Source: Planctomycetota bacterium (GTDB taxonomy: Bacteria > Planctomycetota > GCA-002687715 > DRQF01). From it: 64,000 nt of DNA. The stretch lies in contig DRQF01000120.1 of the NCBI GenBank assembly GCA_011369445.1, forward strand, positions 1 to 64,000. Reading direction: 5' to 3'. Position 1 is the first letter of the stretch, and each line of letters opens with the position of its first letter. The notes below the pieces were generated by a model. It saw nothing but the letters and a program-made list of their open reading frames with translations. It searched no databases and was not told the DNA's origin. This document shows positions 51,705-60,921 of this stretch, piece by piece. The position numbers and the translations under genes were made by a program.

Positions 51705-52472
51705 GTGAAACCTCTCATGGGAACCCGAGCCTCCTCTCTCGCCGAACTTCGAAGTCTTCTACGGAGCAGGGAGGGGGACGCACCTTGCTCCCGTCGTTCC
51801 ACCGGCCATGGGGATCTCGACCGAAGACTGCGCGGGGGGTTTCTCGTGGGCGCCTTGAACGAGATCCTGCTCCCCGATCATCCCACGGGCATCATGGAAG
51901 CGCTTCTTCCCCTCCTCCGTCCCGATCCCAACGAGGAGGAGCCCCGTTTTTCCGCATGGATCCACCCTCGATGGCTCCCCTATCCCGTCGCCCTGGCCCA
52001 GGCCCATCTCCCCTTGGATCGCCTCCTTCTGGTGCGCCCGCGCCATGAGAACGATCAGCTTTGGGCCATGGAGAAAATCCTCCGCTCCGGCCTCTGCGCC
52101 ACCCTGGTGAGCCGTCTTCCCGCCGCCACGCCGGATCGGATCCTCCGCCGTCTGCAACTGGCCGCGAAGGAAGGCCGCACCCTCGTGCTTCTCTGCCGCC
52201 CCCAGGCGGCCGTCCGCTGCCCCTCTCCCGCTCCTCTTCGCTTGGTGGCCGCCTCCTCCCGTCCGACGCCGCCTCCCCATGTTCGCACCGTGGAGGTGAC
52301 GGTGGCCAAATCCCGGAACCTCCCTCCGCCCCCTCCCTTCTCTCTCAGCTGGCCTGTCCACGATACTGTCATTCTGAACAGTTATGCTGTCTTGAGAACT
52401 GTTCATGATGACAGCAGGAACATCCGAAACCTGGCTCAGCCTTCGATGGGTGGAGCCCCCATCAACCCCTGA
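51705..52472 (+). CDS. imuA: ImuA-like protein of the translesion mutasome
   Basis: 255 residues. It starts three bases after lexA with GTG (an ATG at 51717 is possible). STGHGDLDRRLRGGFLVGALNEILLP matches the opening of ImuA, where a RecA-like fold has a degenerate Walker A. The region TGIMEALLPLLRPDPN and VAKSRNLPPPPPFSL fits the family as well. The C-terminal tail after PPFSLSWPVHDTV reads through the LexA boxes and overlaps imuB by 68 bases, so the two are coupled. ImuA is thought to connect the mutasome to RecA. Confidence 0.85.
   Translation: MKPLMGTRASSLAELRSLLRSREGDAPCSRRSTGHGDLDRRLRGGFLVGALNEILLPDHPTGIMEALLPLLRPDPNEEEPRFSAWIHPRWLPYPVALAQAHLPLDRLLLVRPRHENDQLWAMEKILRSGLCATLVSRLPAATPDRILRRLQLAAKEGRTLVLLCRPQAAVRCPSPAPLRLVAASSRPTPPPHVRTVEVTVAKSRNLPPPPPFSLSWPVHDTVILNSYAVLRTVHDDSRNIRNLAQPSMGGAPINP
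52365..52382. promoter_or_regulatory. LexA-type box at the imuA/imuB junction, site 1
   Basis: ACTGTC-ATTCTG-AACAGT, the same half-sites and spacing as the lexA operator except for one base in the right half. Its centre is 33 bases (three helical turns) before that of site 2. A TATGCT -10-like hexamer (52383-52388) lies between the two sites. Confidence 0.6.
52398..52415. promoter_or_regulatory. LexA-type box covering the imuB start, site 2
   Basis: ACTGTT-CATGAT-GACAGC, a two-base variant of the lexA operator core. It contains the imuB ATG (52405). Together with site 1 it makes a larger interrupted palindrome, 52366-52414. Confidence 0.55.
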
Positions 52473-53751
52473 AGGGACAGGAGAGAAGCTCCAGCGCCGT
52501 GCGGAAGCCCTCTTCCGTTTCAGTCCGGATTTGGCGGTGGACCCCTGGGCACGCCATCCCGCCCTCCTTTTGGAGGTTCGGCGCACGGCCGTTCACTTCC
52601 AAGGCCTGGCCGCCATGCGAAAAGAGATCCTCGAGGTCTGTCGCGAAGCGGATGGAAGCGCCCCCCTGTCCGCCCTGGCGCCCTACCCCGCGGCAGCCTC
52701 CGTCCTCTCCCATCCCCGGTCCGCGACACCGACAAAGCCCCCCTCCGGGGACGTACCTCTCCCCCAACGTCTCCGCGCGCTTCCCCTGGAGGTACTCGAT
52801 CCGACTCCCACCGTCGCGAACGATCTCCACCTTTTAGGGCTGAGTACGTTGGGCGATCTGGAAGCCCTTCCCTCCCGGGACCTCGCCCGCCGCTCGGGAG
52901 AGGAGCTGACCGAGGCCTTGGACCGCATCTTCGGAAGACATCGCCCCCCTCTCCCGCGTCTCCATCCCAGGGTGGCTTTCCGGGAAAGTCTCTCCTGGTG
53001 GCCTCCTCGCACCGACATCGCTCCTCTTCTCTTCGCCGCCAAGCGACTTTTCGATCGGGCGGAGAAAGCCTTGCGACGTCGGGGAGAGGGGCTGGTGGAA
53101 GCCGAAGTGATCCTCTTCATGCCGGAGACGAAAACGACCCAATCCCTTCTCGTGCGACCGACCCGCCCCACCGCCTCCGCCGACCATCTTCTGCGCATCC
53201 TGCAACACCGCCTGGAGCCCTTGGAACTCGCGGGACCGGTGGACCGGTTGGAACTTCGTTTCCGACGCCGGGAACGCCTCCGTCCCGCCCAGGGGCTTCT
53301 CTTCGAAGAGGACATCGAACGGGCCTGGAGCGAAGAGACCATGCTCCTGTTGGACCATCTGAGCGCTCGCTTGGGCGCGGAAAACCTCGGTACTCCCCAA
53401 CTCGTCGCCGATCACCGTCCGGAGTGCGCCTGGAGTCTCGGCCCCCCCGGCGCGACGTCTCCCGACCCCGTCACCGCCCCCACCGGACGACGTCCTCTCT
53501 CCCTCCACGCGAAACCTCTTCCCCTGGATCTCGAAAGCGACGATGCCGGGCATCCCCGCCGGATTCTTCGCGGCGAGGAGCGAGGCCCGGTCAGCGTCCT
53601 TGGCGGTCCGGAGGTGATCGAAAGCGGATGGTGGGACGGTCGGGATGTTCGTCGCGGTTACTTCGAGATCGCCACGGGAAGCGGGGCCCGGTGGTGGATC
53701 TTTCGAGACCTTCGCAGCGGCTTTTGGTTTCGCCACGGAGTCTTCGACTGA
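52405..53751 (+). CDS. imuB: ImuB: Y-family DNA polymerase-like translesion protein
   Basis: 448 residues. The N-terminus SETWLSLRW corresponds to the opening of ImuB, and the middle shows the Y-family finger/thumb regions: VANDLHLLGLSTLGDLEALP (helix-hairpin-helix), LTEALDRIFGRHRPPLPRL and RESLSWWPPRTDIAPLLFA. The acidic catalytic residues of active polymerases are not recognisable, as expected for ImuB, which is a scaffold for DnaE2. The C-terminus (RRGYFEIATGSGARWWIFRD, LRSGFWFRHGVFD) is the conserved ImuB tail that in other species binds the clamp and DnaE2. Its stop overlaps the next ATG by one base. Confidence 0.92.
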   Translation: MMTAGTSETWLSLRWVEPPSTPEGTGEKLQRRAEALFRFSPDLAVDPWARHPALLLEVRRTAVHFQGLAAMRKEILEVCREADGSAPLSALAPYPAAASVLSHPRSATPTKPPSGDVPLPQRLRALPLEVLDPTPTVANDLHLLGLSTLGDLEALPSRDLARRSGEELTEALDRIFGRHRPPLPRLHPRVAFRESLSWWPPRTDIAPLLFAAKRLFDRAEKALRRRGEGLVEAEVILFMPETKTTQSLLVRPTRPTASADHLLRILQHRLEPLELAGPVDRLELRFRRRERLRPAQGLLFEEDIERAWSEETMLLLDHLSARLGAENLGTPQLVADHRPECAWSLGPPGATSPDPVTAPTGRRPLSLHAKPLPLDLESDDAGHPRRILRGEERGPVSVLGGPEVIESGWWDGRDVRRGYFEIATGSGARWWIFRDLRSGFWFRHGVFD

Positions 53752-56700
53752 TGCCCGAGTTCAGCGAACCGAAGGAACACGTCCATCCGAAGCAACGATG
53801 CGGAAACGATGAGCCGGCGAGACCGGGGACGTCCACCTCGCCCGTCCCTCCTCCCGCAGACGCCCTCCCTCCCTATGCCGAACTTCACGCCCTCAGCAAC
53901 TTCACCTTCCTCGAAGGCGCTTCCCATCCCGAAGAGTTGGTGGAACGGGCCGCCGCCCTGGGCTATGAAGCCCTCGCTCTCACGGACCGCGTCTCACTCG
54001 CGGGCATCGTGCGCGCCCATGTGGCGGCCAAGGAACACGGTCTGCCTCTCGTCGTGGGCTCGGAGATCCAGGTCGAGGATCTCTCCGCACGCCTCGTTCT
54101 TCTGGCTCCCGACCGCCCTGGCTACGCAAAACTCTCCCGGCTGATCACTCTGGGCCGTCGCCGCGCCGCCAAGGGCGCCTTCCGACTCTTCCGCGAGGAT
54201 CTGACGGATCACGGGCCTGGGCTCTTCGCCATCGCCGTGCCGCCCCCCCAGGTTCTACTCCCCGACACTCCCACCTCCGCCCGGAGGAGATTCACCGAAG
54301 AGCTCCTCTTTCTCGGCCGCGTCTTCGGGCCGGGAGCCTTTCTGGGACTCACGCTCGACCACAGGCAATGCCAGGCCTCCGTCTGGGCGCGCTCGGAAAA
54401 GATGGAAGCCCACACGGGACTCCCTCTGGTGGCCCTCGGCGGTATCGAGGCGCACCATCCCGCCCGTCGTCGTCTCCGAGACGTCCTCACCGCCATCCGC
54501 TGGAACATGAAGGTGGAGGATCTGGGGCAGCGACTTCCCCAAAACCTCCGGTGGATGCGACGACGCGAAGTCCTGGCCCGACTCTTCGCCCGGCGGCCGG
54601 ACGTCCTCACCCGCACCGCGGCCATCGCTCGGTCCTGCCGCTTCTCCCTGGACACCTTGCGCTATGAATACCCGAGGGAGGTCCGAGAACGGGACCTGCG
54701 CACCCTCACCTACGAAGGGGCATGCGAGCGCTACCCCGAAGGCGTCCCTCCCGAGGTGGAACGCCTTCTCGAACACGAACTCGCTCTCATCGAGGAGATG
54801 CAATACGAGAGCTACTTCCTCACCGTCTACGACCTGGTGCGATTCGCCCGGTCCCGAGGCATCCTCTGCCAGGGACGAGGCAGCGCCGCCAATTCGGCCG
54901 TCTGCTATTGCCTGGGAATCACCGCGGTCGACCCCGATCGCTTCGATCTTCTCTTCGAGCGATTCATCTCCAAGGACCGCCACGAACCTCCGGATATCGA
55001 CGTGGACTTCGAACACGAGCGACGGGAAGAGGTCCTCCAATACGTCTATGAACGCTATGGTCGCGAGCGAGCGGCCCTCGCGGCCACGGTGATCACCTAT
55101 CGGGGTAAAAGCGCCGTTCGCGACGTGGGGCGTGTCCTCGGTCTACCCGCCTGGCAGGTAGATCACCTGGCGAAGGGGCTCCATTACTGGGACGGGAAGC
55201 GTCTCACGAACGAGCAACTCGAGGCGGCGGGCCTCGATCCCTCGGAGCCCCGAATTCGAAGAGTCGCGGAACTCGCCGGAGAGATCCTCGGCTTCCCCCG
55301 ACATCTCTCCCAGCACGTGGGCGGCATGGTGATCACCGAAGGGCGTCTGGACGAACTCGTGCCCATCGAGAACGCCGCCATGGAGGGACGAAGCGTCATT
55401 CAATGGGACAAGGACGACTTGGACGCCCTGGGGCTCCTCAAGGTGGACTGTCTCTCACTCGGCATGCTCACCGCCATCTCCAAGGCGTTTCGACTCATCG
55501 AGGAGATCCGAGGGCGCACTTGGGACCTGGCCTCCATTCCCGCCGAAGTCCCCGCCGTCTATGACATGGCCTCCCGGGGCGATACCGTCGGCGTCTTCCA
55601 GATCGAAAGCCGGGCGCAGATGGCCATGCTTCCCCGCTTCCGTCCCCGCAACTTCTATGACCTCGTCATCGAAGTGGCCATCGTACGCCCCGGCCCGATC
55701 CAGGGCGGCATGGTTCATCCCTACCTACGGCGCCGCCGGGGCGAGGAGAAAGTCAGCTACCCCTCAAAGGCCCTGCGTTCCGTCCTCGAGAAGACCCTCG
55801 GGGTTCCCATCTTCCAAGAACAGGTGATGAAGCTCGCCGTGGTGGCGGCGGGGTTCACTCCCGGCGAGGCGGATCAACTTCGAAGGGCCATGGGAGCCTG
55901 GAGGCGCCCGGGTCTCATCGACGCCTTCCATGAGAAGCTCATCCGCGGCATGCGGGAGCGAGGCTACGAGGACGACTTCGCCGAGGCCGTCTTCCAGCAG
56001 ATCCGCGGCTTCGGCGAATACGGTTTCCCGGAGAGTCACGCGGCGAGCTTCGCGCTCCTCACCTATGTCTCTTTGTGGTTGAAGCGTTTCGAGCCGGCGG
56101 CTTTCCTCTGCGCTGTTTTGAACAGTCTTCCCATGGGGTTTTATGGCCCTGCCCAACTCATCGCGGACGCACGTCGACACGGCGTCCCCGTCCTCCCCGT
56201 GGACGTCCTTGCCAGTTCCCTCGATGCGACCCTTGAGCGCCCCGAAGATCAAGACATCGAGGACGGGAGCCGTTGGAAAAGATCTCTTCCTCCCTCGCAA
56301 TGGGGACGAGGCGGCCCGGCTGTGCGTCTGGGCTTTCGCAGCCTTCAGGGATTTCCCCTCGCGGCCGGGGAGCGCTTGATCCAGGCCCGCAAGGTGGCGC
56401 CCTTTCGATCCGTGGACGACTGCAGGCGCCGCGCGGGACTGGATCGCCGTGCGGCGCGCATCCTGGCGGAAACGGGCGCCCTACGCACTCTCGAGGAAAA
56501 TCGCCGTGGAGCGGTCTGGGAGGCGGCCTTCCCTGTCGAATCCCGTCCTCTCTTCGAAGATCGATACGGCGCCCCCCCGACCTTCCCGCCGGTCTCCCCC
56601 ATCGAGGAGGTTCTCGCCGATTACCGCAACATGGGACTCTCCTTGAAGGCTCATCCCATGGCTCTTCTCCGCGAGGAACTTCGAGCCCAAGGCGTCCTCG

Positions 56701-57014
56701 GCAGCCGGGACCTCGCGGACGTCCCCCAGGGCGCCGTCGTCGCGGTAGCGGGGATTGCCATCTGTCGTCAGCGACCGGCCACGGCCTCCGGCGTGATGTT
56801 CATCACCTTGGAAGATGAAGACGGCTTCCTCAACGCCATCGTCCGTCGCAAGGACCAGGAGCGCTTCCGCGGCCCCCTCCAGGGCGGGCCTCTCCTCCTC
56901 CTCAAGGGCACCGTCGAACGCTCTGAAGGCACGAGCCATCTTTTGACTGGCTTTATCGAGGACTGGAGCCACCTCATTCGGGGTCTCGTCCACAGATCCA
57001 GGGATTTTCACTGA
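53751..57014 (+). CDS. dnaE2: Error-prone DNA polymerase III alpha subunit
   Basis: 1087 residues from ATG 53751 (TGATG overlap with imuB); an in-frame extension upstream into imuB is not the true start. The PHP domain has AELHALSNFTFLEGASHPEEL, where the first metal His is in place (A-E-L-H), and GYEALALTDRVSLAGIVRAH. The polymerase core has CQGRGSAANSAVCYCLGIT, PDIDVDFEHERREEVLQYV (catalytic Asp-x-Asp), RHLSQHVGGMVIT and FQEQVMKLAVVAAGFTPGEAD. Near the C-terminus is an OB-like domain (VVAVAGIAICRQRPATASG). It performs damage-induced mutagenic synthesis with ImuA and ImuB. It replaces the usual DnaE1 length (over 1150), as expected for DnaE2. Confidence 0.96.
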   Translation: MPEFSEPKEHVHPKQRCGNDEPARPGTSTSPVPPPADALPPYAELHALSNFTFLEGASHPEELVERAAALGYEALALTDRVSLAGIVRAHVAAKEHGLPLVVGSEIQVEDLSARLVLLAPDRPGYAKLSRLITLGRRRAAKGAFRLFREDLTDHGPGLFAIAVPPPQVLLPDTPTSARRRFTEELLFLGRVFGPGAFLGLTLDHRQCQASVWARSEKMEAHTGLPLVALGGIEAHHPARRRLRDVLTAIRWNMKVEDLGQRLPQNLRWMRRREVLARLFARRPDVLTRTAAIARSCRFSLDTLRYEYPREVRERDLRTLTYEGACERYPEGVPPEVERLLEHELALIEEMQYESYFLTVYDLVRFARSRGILCQGRGSAANSAVCYCLGITAVDPDRFDLLFERFISKDRHEPPDIDVDFEHERREEVLQYVYERYGRERAALAATVITYRGKSAVRDVGRVLGLPAWQVDHLAKGLHYWDGKRLTNEQLEAAGLDPSEPRIRRVAELAGEILGFPRHLSQHVGGMVITEGRLDELVPIENAAMEGRSVIQWDKDDLDALGLLKVDCLSLGMLTAISKAFRLIEEIRGRTWDLASIPAEVPAVYDMASRGDTVGVFQIESRAQMAMLPRFRPRNFYDLVIEVAIVRPGPIQGGMVHPYLRRRRGEEKVSYPSKALRSVLEKTLGVPIFQEQVMKLAVVAAGFTPGEADQLRRAMGAWRRPGLIDAFHEKLIRGMRERGYEDDFAEAVFQQIRGFGEYGFPESHAASFALLTYVSLWLKRFEPAAFLCAVLNSLPMGFYGPAQLIADARRHGVPVLPVDVLASSLDATLERPEDQDIEDGSRWKRSLPPSQWGRGGPAVRLGFRSLQGFPLAAGERLIQARKVAPFRSVDDCRRRAGLDRRAARILAETGALRTLEENRRGAVWEAAFPVESRPLFEDRYGAPPTFPPVSPIEEVLADYRNMGLSLKAHPMALLREELRAQGVLGSRDLADVPQGAVVAVAGIAICRQRPATASGVMFITLEDEDGFLNAIVRRKDQERFRGPLQGGPLLLLKGTVERSEGTSHLLTGFIEDWSHLIRGLVHRSRDFH

Positions 57015-57214
57015 CACCGGGAAAGTCGGAAGAAAATCACCATTCCAGCCGTTGGACTCGAAGCGGGCCCCGCCCCGCGCTAACCTGACGTGAAACTCGT
57101 TCGGGCACTTCTCGACTCGCGCGTCCCCACGGGGGGCCGCCTTCCGGCCGTCTTCGGATGCGGATTGCAAATAGACGCGTCGGGGAAGCCTCGACGCCAA
57201 GATAAGGTCAAGAC

Positions 57215-58270
57215 ATGAAACTCATTCTCACCGCAGTCCTCCTGCTCGGGAGCCTCCTTCCTCTCTCTCTCAATGCCCAGGAGGAGAACGCCACCTGGTA
57301 CCCCGACTTCGACAAGGCCGTCGCGGCCGCCAAGGCGAGGAACCTCGACCTTCTGGTCGATTTCACGGGATCCGACTGGTGCATCTGGTGCAAACGCCTC
57401 CATGACGAGGTCTTCTCCAAGGAAGCCTTCCTGAACAACGTCCAGAACAAGTACATCCTCGTCGCTCTCGACTTCCCCCGTTCCGACGAAGCCAAGGCGA
57501 AGGTCCCCAATCCGGCCCGCAACCAGGAGCTCTCCGAGAAGTACGGCATCCAGGGCTTCCCCACGGTCCTTCTCATGACGCCGGACGGCGAGGTCTTCGG
57601 TCGCACCGGCTACCAGAAAGGCGGCCCCGAGAAGTACGTCGAGCATCTCGACAGCCTCGCCAAGTCCGGCAAGGCCGCTCTCGAAGCCGCCAAGAAGCTC
57701 CCGGCCGAATACGACGCCGCCGACGAGGCGGGCAAGCCCGCCGTGCTGGAGAAAGCCTTCGCGCTCCTCGCCACGATGAAGGCGGATAGCCCCGGCATCC
57801 GTATCATCGCCAAACTCGCCAAGAAGGCCTTCACCCTCGACCCCAAGAACGAAAAGGGACTCAAGGCCAAGGCCACGATGGCGCTCCTTTCCGCAGGTCA
57901 AGTCGACGATGACGTCTCCGCCGCCGCAAAGGAGCTCGACCCCAAGAACGAAAAGGGCATGCTCGAGAAGGTCGTCTACCAGCAGATGAATTCGGTCTCG
58001 AACTTGGACCAGCTCAAGGAGGCCGTGAAGTCCATCGAAGCCCTCATGGCTCTCGGCCCCATCAAGGACAAGGAGGTGGAAAAGGAGCTCTGCGTCAATG
58101 CGGCGTTCTGGAGCTTCCAGCACCTGAAGGACACCGAGAAAGCCAAGAAGTTCGGCGCGCGTGCGCGCGAGCTCACCGGCGACGATCCCCGCTTCGCACG
58201 CCTTTGGAAGATGATCTTCGGCGACGAAGGGAAGAAGGGCGACGACGGCAAGGGCTCTGACGACAACTGA
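57215..58270 (+). CDS. Secreted thioredoxin-like protein with helical C-terminal domain
   Basis: 351 residues. AAGG stands 7 bases before the ATG. Signal peptide MKLILTAVLLLGSLLPLSLNAQ. Thioredoxin fold with LLVDFTGSDWCIWCKRLHDEV (C-I-W-C redox site) and GIQGFPTVLLMTPDGEV (cis-Pro). The C-terminal 190 residues have helical repeats (AKKAFTLDPKNEKGLKAKAT, AAAKELDPKNEKGMLEKVV) like TPR units, and a Gly/Asp/Lys-rich tail. In the periplasm it may reduce or isomerise disulfides, or act as an electron donor. It stands alone, closed by its own terminator. Confidence 0.88.
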   Translation: MKLILTAVLLLGSLLPLSLNAQEENATWYPDFDKAVAAAKARNLDLLVDFTGSDWCIWCKRLHDEVFSKEAFLNNVQNKYILVALDFPRSDEAKAKVPNPARNQELSEKYGIQGFPTVLLMTPDGEVFGRTGYQKGGPEKYVEHLDSLAKSGKAALEAAKKLPAEYDAADEAGKPAVLEKAFALLATMKADSPGIRIIAKLAKKAFTLDPKNEKGLKAKATMALLSAGQVDDDVSAAAKELDPKNEKGMLEKVVYQQMNSVSNLDQLKEAVKSIEALMALGPIKDKEVEKELCVNAAFWSFQHLKDTEKAKKFGARARELTGDDPRFARLWKMIFGDEGKKGDDGKGSDDN

Positions 58271-58284
58271 TCCCGGCCATTTCG

Positions 58285-58324
58285 AAGCGGCGTCGAGGTG
58301 ACCCCTTGACGCCGCTTTTCTATT
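58285..58324 (+). terminator. Rho-independent terminator of the thioredoxin-like gene
   Basis: AAGCGGCGTC (58285-58294) pairs with GACGCCGCTT (58308-58317) around a 13-base loop, followed by TTTTCTATT. The T-run overlaps the stop codon region of the convergent gene (58320). It has no U-run on the minus strand. Confidence 0.75.
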
Positions 58325-59459
58325 CCAGGCTTCCCCTCCAACGCGGATGCTTCGTCGACATGTCGAAGGCGCAGGTCGGCGGCGCTTTTCTCGAACCCTC
58401 GAGAACCGAAGCGATCCAAGACTCGAGCTTCAGGACCACCATTTTCCGCCGCAATCGCCCCTGCATGTCGCGATTGAGGATCGTGGGGACGCTGTTCGTC
58501 GTCACGATCTCGTCCAGAAACGGCTTGAAGAGGTTCTCGCGACATTCATCGGACGAGTAGAAGTGGGTCACCGCGAACACGACCCGCCGCGGATTCCCCT
58601 CTCGAATGCGCCGGCAGCATTCCAGAATGGTTCCGCCCGTCCTCACCATGTCATCCACGATCAGGACATCTCGCCCGGCCACATCGTCCATGCCGCAGGG
58701 GCTTTCCTCGGCGACCGTCGAGGTCACCCGCCGCTCATCGGTCCTCACCTTGGCGAGCTGCAGAAGGCCCGCGTCGGGGAGACCAAGAGCCGACCGCACC
58801 TCCTCGGCAAACCCCGCAGCGCCCTCGTCCGGCGCGCAGATCACGACGCTCCTGCCGTTGTCGCCAGTCTCGATCACGTCGGAGCTTCGTAGGTACTGGG
58901 CAAACACAGGGGCCGGAGAGAGGTTCTCATAGCCCCCATCAAGAGCCTCATCGAATTCAGCCCCCACGGACGCCGAGTGGTTGTGAACGGTCATCACCCG
59001 ATCCACGCCCGCCAGAGACAGCGCCTGAGCGTAGAGCCTGGCCGAGAAGGGCTGACCATCGAACTTCGAGAAGTCACGCTCGTCTCGAGGAAAGTCCGTC
59101 CGCCCCTGGTCCGGACGAGCCCCTCGGTCTTGGGCGCTGTAGAACAGGTCCGGCTCGACGAGAATGACGCGCTCGGCGCCGTTGTCCTTCGCGCTGCGCG
59201 CTACCAGGAGAGTGCGCATGGCCAAAGCGTCTCTCGAAAGCCAAGCCGACGCCGTCGACACGACGACGACATGGCGGCCCGCGAGACCGTACCCCGGGCG
59301 ATGTCCCCCCTCTCCGATGAAGCGAGGGCAAAACTCACCATTGGCGAAGTTCTTGAGAGAGATGACGTCCGAGATGTCATCGCGCTGACCGAGAAAACGT
59401 CCGACGTCGATGGCGAAGGGGTCGTCCGACTCGGTGCCGACTACGAGAAAGGGTTTCAT
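58320..59459 (-). CDS. Ribose-phosphate pyrophosphokinase-like protein
   Basis: 379 residues. It resembles PRPP synthetase: FLVVGTESDDPFAIDVGRFL, SLKNFANGEFCPRFI in place of the usual F-x-D-G-E loop, RVILVEPDLFYSAQDRG in the ATP-binding flag, and the phosphoribosyl-binding loop VLIVDDMVRTGGTILECC. An additional regulatory-type C-terminus (AFDMSTKHPRWRGSLE) is longer than usual. It would make PRPP from ribose 5-phosphate and ATP, but several flag and loop residues differ from the standard enzyme, so a second paralogue may do the housekeeping job. It is at the 3' end of a minus-strand group with only 32 bases before it. Confidence 0.82.
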   Translation of the reverse strand: MKPFLVVGTESDDPFAIDVGRFLGQRDDISDVISLKNFANGEFCPRFIGEGGHRPGYGLAGRHVVVVSTASAWLSRDALAMRTLLVARSAKDNGAERVILVEPDLFYSAQDRGARPDQGRTDFPRDERDFSKFDGQPFSARLYAQALSLAGVDRVMTVHNHSASVGAEFDEALDGGYENLSPAPVFAQYLRSSDVIETGDNGRSVVICAPDEGAAGFAEEVRSALGLPDAGLLQLAKVRTDERRVTSTVAEESPCGMDDVAGRDVLIVDDMVRTGGTILECCRRIREGNPRRVVFAVTHFYSSDECRENLFKPFLDEIVTTNSVPTILNRDMQGRLRRKMVVLKLESWIASVLEGSRKAPPTCAFDMSTKHPRWRGSLE

Positions 59460-59491
59460 ACCCCCTTTGTATCACGGGTCGCCCGAGGTCG

Positions 59492-60913
59492 TCAGCGAAT
59501 GTGGCGAACGAGGGAATCTTCGAGAGGGCGGTCCGCGTCGGCTCGCTTGATACTCACAATGAGGCCGTTCGGCACCCGCCGACCGAGGTATTCCACCCGC
59601 AACCGGTGCCAACCCGGCTCGAGAAGGAGGGTCTCGTGGGCGAGCTTATCCTTCCTGCGGGGCGATTCATCCAGAATGCGCACGCCGTCGACCCAGAGGC
59701 GAAAACCCTGCTCGAACACCACCATGAAAGTGTAGTGCCCTCCCTTGGCAATGGGAATCCAGCCCCGCCAATCGCCTACGAATCCGCGAGCCGGAATCCC
59801 GCGGGCGGGAGCCGACCACCGCCATTGGCCTCGAATCCGCCGTTCGGTCCTGGTGACCACCGCTCGAGGATCTGAGAGAGACCGATAGGTTGCTTTCCAC
59901 CCGGGGACGAGACGTCCGGATTTCTCCTGTCGCTGCCCCTCCTCATCGACACGGGCCTGCAAGGCCTTCCAATGCGGGGGTCGCATCAGCGTGGCCATCA
60001 ACAGGGCGCGATAGTCGCTCTTGGCCCCCTTGGAGTCCGCGAGAGAGTCCAGAATCCGAAGGGTCTTCTCATAGTCCCCGGCTTTCAACCCGGCGAGGGC
60101 CCGGTTCCAGGAGAGGGCCGCATCGTCCCCGAGATACGCGCCGGCCTTCTTGAACCATTTCGACGCAGCGTTGTGGTCGCCTCGCTCCCCGTGGATGATG
60201 CCCAGATTGAGCATGGCCTCCGCGAGATGGGGCCACAGTTCGAGGGCGGCCAGGAATCGTTTCTCCGCCTCGGCGCTCCGTCCGGCGTGCCAGAGGATGA
60301 ACCCCTCGTTGTTGAGAAGGTGCGCCACCACCGCACGATCATCGAGAGGAGAGAGATAGGCGCCTGACTCAGCGCCCTTCTTCGTCGTCACTCTCTTGGC
60401 GTAGAAGCGGTCGGATCGAAATCGCCCTCCCTCGGTGGTCTCGATGTTGAAATGGTGGCCCCCCTCCTCCCAGCGCAGAAAGACGTGACGGGGAACGGCG
60501 ACCAGGTGCACCGGCAGTTTCAATCGGCGGGAGACAGAGAGGATCATGGCGGAAAGCGAAAGGCAGTAGCCCTCGCGACTCGCCAGCACGCTGCCCAGAT
60601 AGAAGGCCTCGGGGGAGGTGAGGTCCGGCGTCGACGAGAACAGCTTTTCCTGGAAGAAATAACGCGCCAAAGCGCTGGCCCGTTCCTCGGGGCGGACAAG
60701 CCCCTTCAGTCGCCGCCCCAATTCGAGCTGAAAGACATCCAGATCGGCGCGCGCCCGGCCCTCATGAAACTCGGGGCGGGCTTTCTTCGCCAGGGTGAGA
60801 AGAACGTGACGCAGGTCGGGCGCCTGGCCTGCGAGCGACCGAGAAACGCCCGCGCACAGAAGCAAGATGACAGCCGCGACGCCAATCCGCCGCGGCTGTC
60901 GATCAGAACTCAT
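59492..60913 (-). CDS. Secreted transglutaminase-like/TPR protein with PA14-like end
   Basis: 473 residues with a signal peptide (RRIGVAAVILLLCAGVSRSLA). Residues about 100-170 match the SirB1/transglutaminase-like fold: REGYCLSLSAMILSVSRRL with the Cys, and VAVPRHVFLRWEEGGHHFNIE with the His and acid. Tetratricopeptide-like helices follow (AEAEKRFLAALELWPHLAEAMLNL, GIIHGERGDHNAASKWFKKA). The C-terminal 90 residues resemble a PA14 domain (GHYTFMVVFEQGFRLWVDGV, PGWHRLRVEYLGRR), a carbohydrate-binding type. It is probably exported. The gene follows the Spy-like gene by 8 bases. Confidence 0.8.
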   Translation of the reverse strand: MSSDRQPRRIGVAAVILLLCAGVSRSLAGQAPDLRHVLLTLAKKARPEFHEGRARADLDVFQLELGRRLKGLVRPEERASALARYFFQEKLFSSTPDLTSPEAFYLGSVLASREGYCLSLSAMILSVSRRLKLPVHLVAVPRHVFLRWEEGGHHFNIETTEGGRFRSDRFYAKRVTTKKGAESGAYLSPLDDRAVVAHLLNNEGFILWHAGRSAEAEKRFLAALELWPHLAEAMLNLGIIHGERGDHNAASKWFKKAGAYLGDDAALSWNRALAGLKAGDYEKTLRILDSLADSKGAKSDYRALLMATLMRPPHWKALQARVDEEGQRQEKSGRLVPGWKATYRSLSDPRAVVTRTERRIRGQWRWSAPARGIPARGFVGDWRGWIPIAKGGHYTFMVVFEQGFRLWVDGVRILDESPRRKDKLAHETLLLEPGWHRLRVEYLGRRVPNGLIVSIKRADADRPLEDSLVRHIR

Positions 60914-60921
60914 GGCTGGAC

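Noticed and set aside
52998-53750. N-terminal extension of DnaE2 into imuB
   Set aside because: The PHP domain begins shortly after the ATG at 53751, which overlaps the imuB stop by one base as in coupled genes.
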